From contig NZ_CP094846.1 in assembly GCF_022832975.1 (NCBI RefSeq), forward strand, positions 1,523,501 to 1,587,500: DNA of 64,000 nt. Reading direction: 5' to 3'. The first letter of the stretch is position 1. Every line of letters starts with the position of its first letter. Made by a program: the position numbers and the translations under genes. Source of the stretch: Ornithobacterium rhinotracheale. GTDB taxonomy: Bacteria; Bacteroidota; Bacteroidia; Flavobacteriales; Weeksellaceae. Under the pieces are notes generated by a model that saw nothing but the letters and a program-made list of their open reading frames with translations, was not told the DNA's origin and ran no database searches. Shown here piece after piece: positions 17,534-27,477 of the stretch.

Positions 17534-17962
17534 TTAGTATTTTTTCTCCTCCTCCTTCTTAGCATTAAACTCAAAGTTCAGTTTTTGTTCTTTGCCTTTG
17601 CTATCGGCAATCCAAACCTCAAAATTTTGCGTGTCGTTAGATTGCGAGGTATAATACAGTCTAAAAGTTCGCTCAGGGATTACATAGATATCATTCGGTA
17701 AGAAAGGCTCTTGGTTGGCAAATTGCAGCGTTCCATCACCTTCAAACTGAAAGTACCGCAAAGTATAAGTTTCATCTTTGTACTTTTGCTCTGATACGAT
17801 TTGACAACGAATTTCTACCATTTGCCTTTGCTGAATATCATTAGGCACAGGCATTGTTTTGACTTCAAAAGGAAAGCTGGTTTGTATATCCAGCCTGTCT
17901 TCACAAGCCATAAGCCCTAACAAGATTATTATTGCTACATTAATTTTTACAAAATATTTCAT
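17534..17962 (-). CDS. traQ: Conjugal transfer protein TraQ (DUF3872)
   Basis: With the start at 17962 (MKYFVKINVAIIILLGLMACEDR) the protein has 142 aa and a lipoprotein signal with Cys at the LMAC lipobox. The longer frame from 18004 runs inside traO and lacks the signal. The remaining beta-rich sequence matches TraQ/DUF3872, a periplasmic component of the CTnDOT-type transfer apparatus. It is the last gene of the minus-strand tra operon. Confidence 0.82.
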   Translation of the reverse strand: MKYFVKINVAIIILLGLMACEDRLDIQTSFPFEVKTMPVPNDIQQRQMVEIRCQIVSEQKYKDETYTLRYFQFEGDGTLQFANQEPFLPNDIYVIPERTFRLYYTSQSNDTQNFEVWIADSKGKEQKLNFEFNAKKEEEKKY

Positions 17963-17981
17963 CTTTTTGAATTTTAAAAGT

Positions 17982-18551
17982 TTATAAAGTGATTCTGAGT
18001 CCAAAACCTATGTGCGGACGCAGTTGTTCTCGTTGTGTTCCCCACAGCATCTGTGTTTGTCCTTGTACAAATACGAGCATATTGTCTATGAGATAACGCT
18101 CCAAACGCAAGCGTGCAAGTCCTCCATAGACCCAGGCATCTTTATTATTGATAACGGCACCATCGGGCAGCGTATGGTTTCCCCGATTGATGAATTCATA
18201 GCCTGCCACGCCGCTCAATCCAACACTGAGTGATACATTTCGGCTACTATTCCCCATAAGGCTTAGCGAATAACCACCTTCGGCAGTAAAGGTTTCAATG
18301 GGTAAATCCTGCTCTCGATAGGTGTAAACATGACGAGTGTAAGCCACTCCAAACTGCCAATAATCTCCCTCACGGATATAGCGAACATAGCCTAATCGAA
18401 TATCATAGTCTTGGGCATCAAGTTTCAAGGAAGTTGGAAGCAAGCTTATACTTGCCTCCAATCCTTGTTGCCCAGGGAATAGTCGTTGAGCATTCAACAG
18501 ACCAATCCCCCCAAGCAAACCACACATCACTAAAAATAATCTTTTCATCAA
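17982..18551 (-). CDS. traO: Conjugal transfer protein TraO
   Basis: This 189-aa exported protein has a signal peptide (residues 1-21, ending LLNAQ) and a beta-barrel-like body with repeated aromatic strands, ending in RPHIGFGLRITL. It matches TraO of CTnDOT-like elements, an outer-membrane-associated part of the mating apparatus. One base separates it from traN, and traQ follows directly. Confidence 0.87.
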   Translation of the reverse strand: MMKRLFLVMCGLLGGIGLLNAQRLFPGQQGLEASISLLPTSLKLDAQDYDIRLGYVRYIREGDYWQFGVAYTRHVYTYREQDLPIETFTAEGGYSLSLMGNSSRNVSLSVGLSGVAGYEFINRGNHTLPDGAVINNKDAWVYGGLARLRLERYLIDNMLVFVQGQTQMLWGTQREQLRPHIGFGLRITL

Positions 18552-18552
18552 G

Positions 18553-19509
18553 TTATAATTTTAAGTTGAATTGTTGTATTTCTCTTGCGTAAATTAAGTC
18601 TTCATTACCAATGTTAAAAGATTGGTATCGACTGCCATTTTTCTCAAAGATTTCCACTTTGAGTAATTTGTCATCATCTAAGGTCAATTGCTCTAGCATA
18701 TACACGGCATTGGCTTTACTTTTGGCTTCTACTCTTTGTAGTTCATGATAGGTGCGTAAAGGCTGAATGGGAATTTCTTGGGCGACTTCCTTTTTTCCTG
18801 TGGATTTATCAACGATTTTAAAAGTGATAAAATCCACTTGATAAGGCAGGCTACTTCGGTTTTTCATACGAATATCAAAGTATAATTTTCCCTGATAAAT
18901 ATAGATTCCTCTAAGTAGAAACTGAATACCAGCATTTTTAGAACCGATATGCTTGATAAAGTTTCGTTTTTGTTGGTAAATGGATTCCATAATAAGTTGA
19001 GCCACCGCGGGGGATTGGTTTCCAATATCCGTAAATATAATATCCGTTTTTGTGCTAAAATCCTCGATATTGTACTCATTCATAATGCGTTTAAAATCCA
19101 TGGTTGTTACTGTAGGATTTTCATTATAGAAAATATCGAAATGGAAAAAGCGACCGTCTTGGGTGATCACTGATAAGTTAGTGCTGGTTAGAAAATCTGG
19201 AGTAGCGGCCTTCACACGCAGTACATTTTCAGCGTTTTGGGCTTTGTCAGCAATGAGATGTTCACTTCCTAAATCTACATAAGTGATCGGTGAAGGGAAT
19301 ATCAAATGCGTTGTTTTGTCGTAAGCCACTTCTAAAAAATAAGGTTCAATTTTTCCTGGTGTTACAGGTTCTGACACTTTAGTTTCAGAGATTGTATCAT
19401 TTTCATAATAGATACTATCCGTTTCGAGGTTTGGCGTTTCTGTTTGTGCATTGACATTTCCTACTGTTAGAGAGAAAATGGCGATAAAAAATGGGTGTAA
19501 TGATTTCAT
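18553..19509 (-). CDS. traN: Conjugative transposon protein TraN (DUF4138)
   Basis: This 318-aa protein with a signal peptide (ending VNAQ) matches TraN, the VirB9-like component of the CTnDOT-type secretion channel. Recognisable family segments are THLIFPSPITYVDLGSEHLIA, LRVKAA, and GIYIYQGKLYFDIRMKN. It lies between traM (23 bp upstream) and traO. Confidence 0.9.
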   Translation of the reverse strand: MKSLHPFFIAIFSLTVGNVNAQTETPNLETDSIYYENDTISETKVSEPVTPGKIEPYFLEVAYDKTTHLIFPSPITYVDLGSEHLIADKAQNAENVLRVKAATPDFLTSTNLSVITQDGRFFHFDIFYNENPTVTTMDFKRIMNEYNIEDFSTKTDIIFTDIGNQSPAVAQLIMESIYQQKRNFIKHIGSKNAGIQFLLRGIYIYQGKLYFDIRMKNRSSLPYQVDFITFKIVDKSTGKKEVAQEIPIQPLRTYHELQRVEAKSKANAVYMLEQLTLDDDKLLKVEIFEKNGSRYQSFNIGNEDLIYAREIQQFNLKL

Positions 19510-19532
19510 AGATATTAAATTTTTTGAATGAA

Positions 19533-20852
19533 TTAAGGTTTTGATACTAATAAAAGTTGATAGCCTGCTTTTACTTTGATTTTAGGGTGGGCTATCTTTT
19601 TGGATATATACGAACTCGTGCCTTGTAATACGCCTTTACCTACCTCGGACAAAATTTGTTCTTTGGCAGAGGAGCTAAAAGTGTAATTGGTTCCAGAAGA
19701 TTGACTGAGTCCAGCAGCGACTTCACGAAAAGCATTGGCACCAGGTGTATAAGGGATATAAAGTCCCCTTTGTCCATCTAAGTCGTAGGCAGTTACCGAT
19801 ACGGGAACGATACGCCCTTGATACTCCAATGAACGAATGTCTAACAACAGTCTTCCTTCGCCAATCTTTGCCATAGCGGTCAAAAGCGTACCTTTGGGCA
19901 GTACCATTCCTGCCACTCGAATAGGTTCTAAAAGTCGTAAAGGAATACGATTATTTTTATCAATGCGTTGCTCGGTGTGAATACACGCCTTAATACTGTT
20001 TTTTAGCATTGGCTTTTCTTCCTTTTGGCTTTCCATAGAATGGAAACCTCTCTGATTCTGTTGTACCCAATTTTCTAATAATTTCTCATCGGATAAGGCT
20101 CTTGTAAGTTGGCTTACCACTTTATTAGATACGCTATATACAGGCGTAATATTGGCTTCTTTATCACTCCCTATATAAGCTTTATCCTCTTCAGTATTAT
20201 TGGGAGCAACATCGGGATTTTCATTAGTGATTCCTTGTCCACTTTGCTGTGGATTGTATTGATTGGCTAGTTGATACGAACGCTCCATAAGTTTCATTTG
20301 AGTTTCCAAGGGATCGTGAGTCTCTTTTTGGTTTAATTGCTCTTTGAGTTGGTTAATTTCTTCCTGCATTTGAACTTTTTCCTCATCATTAGTATCCTCT
20401 TCATAGAAATTACCTAATGTTTCATTGATATTTTGATAAGAAGCCATTGAGGAACCAATGGCTGTTTTATCTTCCTCCGTTAGAGGTTCGTCCTCTTCAG
20501 AAAAATAGCCCATCGACTGCATAGCCATTTGCTTTTCTTTACGCTTTTGTTCTAATAACGCTTGTTCATAGGCTTCTCCCTTATCTTCAGGTAATGAAAT
20601 TTCCGTAGGCTCTGGTATAAGATCTTGCTCTACTTTTAATTTATCCTCAGATTCGTTCCCCATAAAGAACAATAGATACATACAGCCTAAGAAAGCCAAG
20701 CCCATCAAAGCAAAAATGAACCATTTTTTGAGTTGTTTTCGGTTTTCTTCTCTTTGCGCTTCTTCCTGTTCTTCTTGTGCCTGTTGCTCTTCATCTGTAA
20801 GTAGCACACTGAATTTTTTTGGTTCTTCTTGATTTGTTTTATTCTCTTCCAT
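19533..20852 (-). CDS. traM: Conjugative transposon protein TraM (VirB10-like)
   Basis: This 439-aa protein has a charged N-terminal cytoplasmic tail, one membrane helix (about residues 48-68, WFIFALMGLAFLGCMYLLFF), a long Gln/Glu-rich coiled-coil region and a C-terminal beta domain (KNSIKACIHTEQRI, GTLLTAMAKIGEGRLLLDI). This is the layout of TraM/VirB10, which spans the periplasm and links the two membranes of the mating channel. It is part of the continuous tra operon. Confidence 0.92.
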   Translation of the reverse strand: MEENKTNQEEPKKFSVLLTDEEQQAQEEQEEAQREENRKQLKKWFIFALMGLAFLGCMYLLFFMGNESEDKLKVEQDLIPEPTEISLPEDKGEAYEQALLEQKRKEKQMAMQSMGYFSEEDEPLTEEDKTAIGSSMASYQNINETLGNFYEEDTNDEEKVQMQEEINQLKEQLNQKETHDPLETQMKLMERSYQLANQYNPQQSGQGITNENPDVAPNNTEEDKAYIGSDKEANITPVYSVSNKVVSQLTRALSDEKLLENWVQQNQRGFHSMESQKEEKPMLKNSIKACIHTEQRIDKNNRIPLRLLEPIRVAGMVLPKGTLLTAMAKIGEGRLLLDIRSLEYQGRIVPVSVTAYDLDGQRGLYIPYTPGANAFREVAAGLSQSSGTNYTFSSSAKEQILSEVGKGVLQGTSSYISKKIAHPKIKVKAGYQLLLVSKP

Positions 20853-20879
20853 ACGATTTTGTTTTTAATGGTGATTAAA

Positions 20880-21503
20880 TTAGCGTTCGACGGTTTGCAC
20901 ATCTTCTTTTTTTATAACTCGAAATTGCTCCATGATAAAGCCTTGGGGATTATTATCCGAACGAACAGAATTAACCAATTGACAAGCGGTTACTAATTTT
21001 CTCTCGGTCATATTACTGGCTCGAGTGATGTATTGCTTGGCATAAGTTTGAACTTGATAGGGATACTTATCAAAATTACATACAATGCTATCGATTTGTA
21101 TTCTTTGACGAATATTTCCCGAGATGATTCGGTTGTAATAGCCTTTTTCGGCTAAATCATTGTAATAGTTGAAAGCGGTTTTGTCGGCTAAGAAAAAGGC
21201 TCTTTTCATATTGCTTTCAATAGCGGCCTTGTCAGGTGCGATATTGAAAAAGAACTCGTGAAATCTTCTAATATGCTCACAGGCTTCTACGGGGCGGTTT
21301 TGCTTAGCATCTTGTGAAAGGGCTAAGATGAGGGATTTTCCATTGTCTAGCACATAGATTTTTTCTCGTTGTTGTTCTGCGAAATAATACGCATAGCCGA
21401 TGGAAAAAAGTGTGATAACAAGACACAAGCTAGCGAAAATAATCGCATACATTCGGATTTGTTTAAATCCAATTTCAATGTTTCTTAAGATTTTAAATTC
21501 CAT
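20880..21503 (-). CDS. traK: Conjugative transposon protein TraK (VirB8-like)
   Basis: This 207-aa protein has an N-terminal membrane helix (about residues 18-40) and a periplasmic domain with family residues such as ACEHIRRFHEFFFNIAPD and NDLAEKGYYN. TraK corresponds to VirB8 and helps to assemble the channel. It lies between traJ and traM in the operon. Confidence 0.92.
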   Translation of the reverse strand: MEFKILRNIEIGFKQIRMYAIIFASLCLVITLFSIGYAYYFAEQQREKIYVLDNGKSLILALSQDAKQNRPVEACEHIRRFHEFFFNIAPDKAAIESNMKRAFFLADKTAFNYYNDLAEKGYYNRIISGNIRQRIQIDSIVCNFDKYPYQVQTYAKQYITRASNMTERKLVTACQLVNSVRSDNNPQGFIMEQFRVIKKEDVQTVER

Positions 21504-21550
21504 AATTTAATGTTGTTTGAGTTTATAATTTTGAATGTAGGATGAAATGC

Positions 21551-22582
21551 TTATTTCTCATCCTCATCTCCTCCTCTGTTAAAGAGTTTTCCAGCAACAT
21601 ATCCAGCGGCGGCTCCAGCCCCTGCGGAGGCAATGTTTCCAGCTTTTTGTGCAGTTTGGTTAATATTTCTGCCCAAGTTGCCCATACCTCCCGCTTGAAC
21701 CACCCAACCAGCTACTGATGGAATGGTGAAATATCCTACGATACCGATAATCATAAAAATGATATAAACAGTATTCGAAGTGTCAGGAATAAAATCGGGG
21801 TTGGATAATTGCTCAATATCATTAGCAAGTATTAAGGTTTGCATTTTAGCAAGCAAGGCACTGAATAAGTCCGATATAGGCAACCATAAATAAACACTAA
21901 TATACCTTGTAAACCATTGGCTCATGGTGGATTGAAAACCATCCCAGACGGAAAAGGCAAAGGCGATCGGTCCGAGGATAGAAAGGACGACCAGAAAAAA
22001 GGTGCGTATTGTATCAATCACTAAAGCAGCGGCTTGAAAAAGAATTTCTAATAATTCTCGGAACATATTTTTTATTTGCTGACCTAATTTATACATACTT
22101 CGTTCAGCATACATGGCTCCCGTAGTAGCTAAATCTTTGGGTGACCAGCCTAATTCTTCTAACTTTTTATCAAACTCTTCGTCATCTACTAGGTAAGAGG
22201 TTTCAGGATTTCGACGCATGGCTTCTTTTTCTAATAGGTCTTTTTGCTCTTGTAGCTGATGTAAATTCAAAGTTTGTCCTTCCAAAATACTATGGGTACC
22301 TGTTACGATAGGACTTAAAACCGTATTGAGTGTGCCAAGCACAATCGTAGGAAAAAACATAATGGCTAACCCTATTGCAAAAGGACGGAGCATCGGATAA
22401 ACATCAATAGGTTCTGCTCGTGCTAAGGATTGCCAGACACGCATAGCGATATAAAATAAAGCACCTAGTCCAGCAATCCCACGAGCCACGGAACTCATCT
22501 GAGATGCCAATGGCATCATCTCATCATAGAGATTGCGAAGCATCTCGTGTAGGTTGGTAAAATCAACGGCTAATAATATCAT
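21551..22582 (-). CDS. traJ: Conjugative transposon protein TraJ (VirB6-like)
   Basis: This 343-aa polytopic inner-membrane protein has at least five hydrophobic segments and the family sequence SMYKLGQQIKNMFRELLEILFQ. The tail is Gly/Ala-rich. TraJ is the VirB6-like membrane pore component. The C-terminus ends FNRGGDEDEK, which looks natural. It lies between traI and traK. Confidence 0.92.
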   Translation of the reverse strand: MILLAVDFTNLHEMLRNLYDEMMPLASQMSSVARGIAGLGALFYIAMRVWQSLARAEPIDVYPMLRPFAIGLAIMFFPTIVLGTLNTVLSPIVTGTHSILEGQTLNLHQLQEQKDLLEKEAMRRNPETSYLVDDEEFDKKLEELGWSPKDLATTGAMYAERSMYKLGQQIKNMFRELLEILFQAAALVIDTIRTFFLVVLSILGPIAFAFSVWDGFQSTMSQWFTRYISVYLWLPISDLFSALLAKMQTLILANDIEQLSNPDFIPDTSNTVYIIFMIIGIVGYFTIPSVAGWVVQAGGMGNLGRNINQTAQKAGNIASAGAGAAAGYVAGKLFNRGGDEDEK

Positions 22583-22618
22583 TGGTATAGAATTATGTTG
22601 TGAATAAATGGGAAATGA

Positions 22619-23248
22619 TTACCAATACCTAGACTCGGTTCCGTATAAATCCAATACGCGTTTGGTATCGTTTTTCTTTTTTGCTCTTAGATAACTTACC
22701 GATATGTTTTTCTTCGTGTAATAACGAATAAGGCTATGATATTCCTTAACATCTCTATATACTTGGTCAATGATATCCATTCGTTCCTTATCATTCATAG
22801 ACAATGAAGACGCATTGATGATTTTCTTTAAATCATTCAGTAAGCCTGAACTCTCTTCCAATAACTGAGAATACCCAAAAGCAATGGCTTCTAATTCATC
22901 AGGGCTAAAATTGGGGTCTTGGGTCATCTTCTTGAAGTTGGTTACATAGATTTCGGAAATATCCCCCACCATTAAGACGGTTTCTCTAACCTTTCGTGCG
23001 TCTTTTACGACGGCTTTCACTTTTTTGAGTGCATCGTAGTATTTCTTTCCTTGCTTGTACACTTTTTCAACTTCTTTGAAGTTTTTAAGTGTATTGGCAG
23101 CGGTCGAAGAAGTCTGTACGATTTCTTGAGCTGTGTTCACAATACTTTGTGCTAAGTTCCCAGGGTCGCTTACTATCCATTGAGCGTTAGCAGGTGCACT
23201 GGCGCCTATTGCTAGTACAACCAATGCAGTCATAATCAATCGTTTCAT
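22619..23248 (-). CDS. traI: Conjugal transfer protein TraI (DUF4141)
   Basis: This 209-aa protein has a signal peptide (ending ANAQW) and a long helical body (KEVEKVYKQGKKYYDALKKVK). It matches DUF4141/TraI, a VirB5-like periplasmic factor of CTnDOT-type elements. It lies between traG and traJ. Confidence 0.9.
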   Translation of the reverse strand: MKRLIMTALVVLAIGASAPANAQWIVSDPGNLAQSIVNTAQEIVQTSSTAANTLKNFKEVEKVYKQGKKYYDALKKVKAVVKDARKVRETVLMVGDISEIYVTNFKKMTQDPNFSPDELEAIAFGYSQLLEESSGLLNDLKKIINASSLSMNDKERMDIIDQVYRDVKEYHSLIRYYTKKNISVSYLRAKKKNDTKRVLDLYGTESRYW

Positions 23249-23271
23249 TTATTTAAAATTTAGGGGTTACA

Positions 23272-25776
23272 TTAATAAAGTTCTTCTCGTCTCTCTTGTG
23301 CCTTTTGGCGAATGGCCAACTCTAAGTTGCCATCAAGTTTTTTAGTTAATTGCATGAGTTCGTATTTCTCGGACTCTTCGGTCGTATAGGCTAAATATTC
23401 TTCGGGGCTTACCTCAGTGACATAAACCGCCGAATGCGTACCGCCTAAGCCTATCCACACCTCTTTATACAATCGGTTGGGGTCATTGTTCTGGTTGATC
23501 GAAAGGATTTGTGATTTTTCTTTTTCGGTAAGTCCAAGCATTCTTTGAATATCCTCAAACTTGTTCATATATTTCCTCTGGTCGAGCAATATTTTACAAT
23601 CGGAGTTATTGATAATGGACTCTTTTACTATTGGAGAGTGAATAATATCGTCCACTTCTTGCGTTACAATCACCGCTTCACCAAAATATTTACGAACAGT
23701 CTTAAATAAGTATTTAATGTATTCTGCCATTCCTTCTTTGGCGATGGCTTTCCATGCCTCTTCAATCAATATCATTTTGCGAATCCCTTGGAGTCTTCGC
23801 ATTTTATTGATAAAGACTTCCATAATGATAATGGTAACGACAGGAAACAATATCGGGTGGTCTTTGATGGCATCTATTTCGAAAACGATAAATCGTTTAT
23901 TGAGCAAATCCATTTCTTTGTCCGAATTTAAAAGATAGTCGTACTCGCCACCTTTGTAATACGGTTCTAAAACATTCAAAAAGTTCATCAAGTCAAAATC
24001 CTTTTCTCGGACTTGTTTTTGCTCTAAAACCTTTTGATACTCTTCTTTAACAAACTCGTAAAACCCATTGAACGAAGGAATATGAGAAGAGTCAGCTTGT
24101 ATTTTTTGAATGTAGAGATTCACCGCATTAGATAGTGCTACTTCTTCTGAACGTCTGGCAGGTTCGTCTTCGCGTTTCCAAAGCGTCATAATGAGCGTTT
24201 TGATACTTTCCCTTTTTTCTATATCGAACACATTATCATCGGTATAGAAAGGATTAAAAGCAATCGGATTATCCTCAGTATAAGTGAAATAAACTCCGTC
24301 TCTACCTTTGGTTTTAGTATTGATGAGTTTACAAATACCTTGGTAAGAATTCCCCGTATCTACCATGAGTACATGAGTACCTTGTTCGTAATATTGTCGA
24401 ACCATATGATTGGTAAAAAATGACTTCCCACTTCCTGACGGACCGAGAACAAATTTGTTTCGGTTGGTGATAATGCCCTTTTTCATCGGTAAATCCGAGA
24501 TGTCCAGATGAATAGGTTTGCCTGTCAGTCTATCCGACATTTTTATTCCGAAAGGACTGGGCGAACTATGATAATTCGTTTCTTGCGTGAAGAAACATAA
24601 GGCAGGTTCTATAAAAGTGTAAAAACTTTCTTCACTAGGAAAATCCGCAGCATTTCCAGGAATACCCGCCCAATACAAAGTGGCAACATCAACCGTATTA
24701 TGATGGGGTTTACATTCCATAGCAGCTAAAGCACTACCGCAATCATTTTTGATCTTGCGGAGTTCCTGTGGATTATCCGACCACGCCATGACATTAAAAT
24801 GCGCTCGAATAGAGGTTAAACCAAAAGAATGAGCTTGGTTGAGATAATTATCAATCCACTGCTTATTGATTTGATTGGCACGGCTATACCGAGCGAGCGA
24901 GTGCATATTCCGAGCGGATTTCTCAAATCGTTGTAAATTCTTTTCAGAGTTATCAATAAAAAGGTATTGATTATAGATATGATTGCAACTCAATAACAAA
25001 CCGACTGGACTTGCAAAGGATAGTCGGCAGTCGCTTCTATCAGTTGATAAGCCTTCGTAGCGACTATCAGGGGATACTTTGGCGGGTAAATCTTCTGTAT
25101 TAGACAAGGTATGTAAACATAGGCGTTGGTTGCCTATACGCATTTCTTCTGCCGATAGACAGATATCTTGTAAACTAGGGTGGCTGTCTGGGGTTAAGCT
25201 AAAATAGCGTTCCCATAAGCCTTTGGAATTTTTATCGCCGATATAGTCTTTTTCGGTCAATCGAGTGAGTTGTAAAAAGCCACTATCATTTAAGATGCGC
25301 TCAAATTGTGCTACCGCTTCTAAAAAGCGAGTAAAATGTTCTTTTTTGGTGACTTGTTTGGGAAGAAAATGCCCTTTGCAAAGAGATGAAAAGTTACTTT
25401 GGGCACGCATTCTCTTTTCAGTAGTTTGTGTAATGAATAGATAACAACGGTGATTTAGAAATGGACGTTCGTTAAAGTGTCTTTCGTACGAACGCGTAAG
25501 AAAACTTAGGTTTTCCTTTTGAATATTCGGCTCGTAGTTTTCTTTGGTAAACCAATCCTGTTTATGAACGATACAAAAATTGGGTAATACTTTGACGGCT
25601 TTATGCCATATCGAGTGTAGATTGTCGTAATCATTAGAAGAAATTGTAAATAATTCGGGAAGGGCTATCTCAAAACCGATACTAATATCGGCTTCTTTGG
25701 ACAGCACACAAGCATCTTCAATGGCTAACAAAGGAAATTTACTCTCCAATGTTGCTGTTTTGGATTTATTTCTCAT
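23272..25776 (-). CDS. traG: Conjugation ATPase TraG (VirB4-like)
   Basis: TraG powers assembly of the transfer channel. The 834-aa protein has an N-terminal TraG-N-like domain, then a P-loop ATPase with Walker A LGPSGSGKS near residue 445 and Walker B-type MILIEEAWKA further on, followed by VTQEVDDI. The length and both ends look complete, so this gene is intact. Its start overlaps the traF stop by 11 bp. Confidence 0.95.
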   Translation of the reverse strand: MRNKSKTATLESKFPLLAIEDACVLSKEADISIGFEIALPELFTISSNDYDNLHSIWHKAVKVLPNFCIVHKQDWFTKENYEPNIQKENLSFLTRSYERHFNERPFLNHRCYLFITQTTEKRMRAQSNFSSLCKGHFLPKQVTKKEHFTRFLEAVAQFERILNDSGFLQLTRLTEKDYIGDKNSKGLWERYFSLTPDSHPSLQDICLSAEEMRIGNQRLCLHTLSNTEDLPAKVSPDSRYEGLSTDRSDCRLSFASPVGLLLSCNHIYNQYLFIDNSEKNLQRFEKSARNMHSLARYSRANQINKQWIDNYLNQAHSFGLTSIRAHFNVMAWSDNPQELRKIKNDCGSALAAMECKPHHNTVDVATLYWAGIPGNAADFPSEESFYTFIEPALCFFTQETNYHSSPSPFGIKMSDRLTGKPIHLDISDLPMKKGIITNRNKFVLGPSGSGKSFFTNHMVRQYYEQGTHVLMVDTGNSYQGICKLINTKTKGRDGVYFTYTEDNPIAFNPFYTDDNVFDIEKRESIKTLIMTLWKREDEPARRSEEVALSNAVNLYIQKIQADSSHIPSFNGFYEFVKEEYQKVLEQKQVREKDFDLMNFLNVLEPYYKGGEYDYLLNSDKEMDLLNKRFIVFEIDAIKDHPILFPVVTIIIMEVFINKMRRLQGIRKMILIEEAWKAIAKEGMAEYIKYLFKTVRKYFGEAVIVTQEVDDIIHSPIVKESIINNSDCKILLDQRKYMNKFEDIQRMLGLTEKEKSQILSINQNNDPNRLYKEVWIGLGGTHSAVYVTEVSPEEYLAYTTEESEKYELMQLTKKLDGNLELAIRQKAQERREELY

Positions 25777-26113
25777 GGGTATGGGAATTAGTAGGTTGGA
25801 TAAATCGATGGACAGCCTTTCGGTGGATAAGGAATTTAGGATGTCTTCTATTGGCGGCTATTTTCATTAAGCCGTGTTCGCCATATTTTCGGTTCAGCGA
25901 AAAAGTCTGCCAAATGACCAAACTCGCCAATAGGACACCTAAACCCATCGTGATATAAGGACTTACGCCCACTATATAGAGTATCATCGTAATTAGCAGG
26001 ACACCCAATAAACCACCTGCGAAAATAAACAGGTATTGGGCTTTGAGTCCTTTAAATTCTACCGTTCTGCCGATACCTTTATTGATGGCATAGCTTTTTT
26101 TCTTTTTTTGCAT
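25766..26113 (-). CDS. traF: Conjugal transfer protein TraF (DUF4133)
   Basis: I place the start at 26113 (MQKKKKSYAINKGIGRTVEFKGL), giving 115 aa. The longer frame to 26188 overlaps traE and has no homology. It has two membrane helices (about residues 25-43 and 48-66) and a basic C-terminus, as in DUF4133/TraF, a VirB3-like inner-membrane protein next to the VirB4-like TraG. Confidence 0.88.
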   Translation of the reverse strand: MQKKKKSYAINKGIGRTVEFKGLKAQYLFIFAGGLLGVLLITMILYIVGVSPYITMGLGVLLASLVIWQTFSLNRKYGEHGLMKIAANRRHPKFLIHRKAVHRFIQPTNSHTHEK

Positions 26114-26124
26114 AAGCGTTCTAT

Positions 26125-26432
26125 TTATAAAAAGAAAGATCTCAGAATGGTAGCGGCTACAATCAAAAAGATACAAGCCCCAAACCACGAAGCGGCGGTT
26201 TTACTTGTATCAGGATCTCCGTTAGAGAATTTATTGTAGACTTTCACGCCACCGATTAGTCCAACCACTGCACCAATCGCATAGATAAGTTTGGTAGCGG
26301 GGTCAAAGTAAGAAGTAACCATTTTGGTGGCTTCGTTGATACCACCCACGCCGTTACCTTGGGCAAATAGGACAGTTGATGCGAGGATACAGCTCCTAAT
26401 AAGACGGTTTTAAATACATTTTGTTTTGCCAT
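26125..26432 (-). pseudogene. traE: traE (DUF4134, VirB2-like), frameshifted in the signal peptide
   Basis: From the ATG at 26432 the frame reads MAKQNVFKTVLLGAVS and then goes out of phase. The homologous continuation LASTVLFAQGNGVGGINEATK is one base off. Adding one C to the CC near 26386 restores a single protein of about 102 aa with a signal peptide and two membrane helices (IYAIGAVVGLIGG; CIFLIVAATILRSF). An internal start at 26349 would lack the signal peptide, so the pilin-like protein is probably not made correctly. Confidence 0.8.
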
Positions 26433-26548
26433 TTTTTATTGTTTTATGAATTTTTGGCAAATGTATAAGCCCCCTCTCAACGGGTTATATTCTTGGCTTG
26501 TTTTGGAATTTTGTGGCGGGGAATGGCTGATTTATAGGGAGTTTTTTG

Positions 26549-26556
26549 TATTTTTG
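26549..26556 (+). promoter_or_regulatory. -7 box of the ParB-like gene
   Basis: TATTTTTG matches TAnnTTTG and lies 26 bp upstream of the ATG at 26583. No -33 box at standard spacing is seen. Confidence 0.4.
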
Positions 26557-26582
26557 TGGTAAACTTTTCAAGTTAGTAAATA

Positions 26583-27449
26583 ATGGAAAATACTAAAAGA
26601 ATTACAAAGCATATTGATAGGCTTATCCTAGATCCTAACAATTATAGATTTATAGATAAACCCGACTATAAGCATATTCCAGTCGAACAAGCTGCGGATT
26701 CCCGAATACAACAAAGGACAATCAATTTTCTTTTGGGTAAAAATCAACAAAATATTCAAGACCTAATTGATAGCTTTAGAACGAATGGTTTTTTAGATAT
26801 TGATCAGATACAAGTGAGAGAAATTGATGGAGATAAACTTTTAGTTATTGAGGGAAATAGAAGAATCGCTACATTAAAATATTTGTGGGAAAAGTTTAAA
26901 AATGGAGATGACGTAGGTAAATTAGAAGAGGCAGACTTTAAAAGTATAAATCTTGTTAAAATAGAAAATGAAGATCCTGCACAGCATTTGATAACAATGG
27001 GGCTTCATCATATAAGTGGTAAAAAACGATGGAGTGCTGTAAATGAAGCTCAATTAATAAGTGATTTGATTAAAAAATATAATAAAACTGAAGAGGGAGT
27101 TTGTCAATCTTTGGGAATAACAAAACATAAGTTAAGAAGAAGTCTTCGAACACTGTCCTTGATTCAACAATATAAAGAAAGTGACTATGGAGATCAATTT
27201 CAGTCAAATAAATACACAATTTTTGAAACAATTGTAGGGAATCCTGCAATGAAAAATTGGATAGATTGGGATGATATAAGCTACAGAGCTAAAAATAAAG
27301 TAAATATCGAAAAATTGTTTGAATGGATTTCGGAGACAGAAGAAACTGAAGAAGATGAAGAAGGAGGAGAACAAATTATAAAAAAAGAACCTATAATTAA
27401 TCAATACCGACAAATAAAAGAAATTGCGGACTGTACGTCGTCAAACTAA
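26583..27449 (+). pseudogene. ParB/sulfiredoxin-like protein, 3' end replaced by IS copy B
   Basis: The N-terminal half resembles ParB-like nuclease domains: RITKHIDRLILDPNNYR, then LIDSFRTNGFLDIDQIQVREIDGDKLLVIEGNRRIATLKYL (the GNRR motif), and then a helical region like the ParB DNA-binding part (SLGITKHKLRRSL). It ends in CTSSN encoded by IS copy B, so the natural C-terminus is lost. It is transcribed against the tra operon. Such stand-alone ParB-like proteins are found on mobile elements and in defence islands; its function is unknown. Confidence 0.7.
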
Positions 27450-27477
27450 AGTTTACTGAGGCTAATATAGTAAACAA

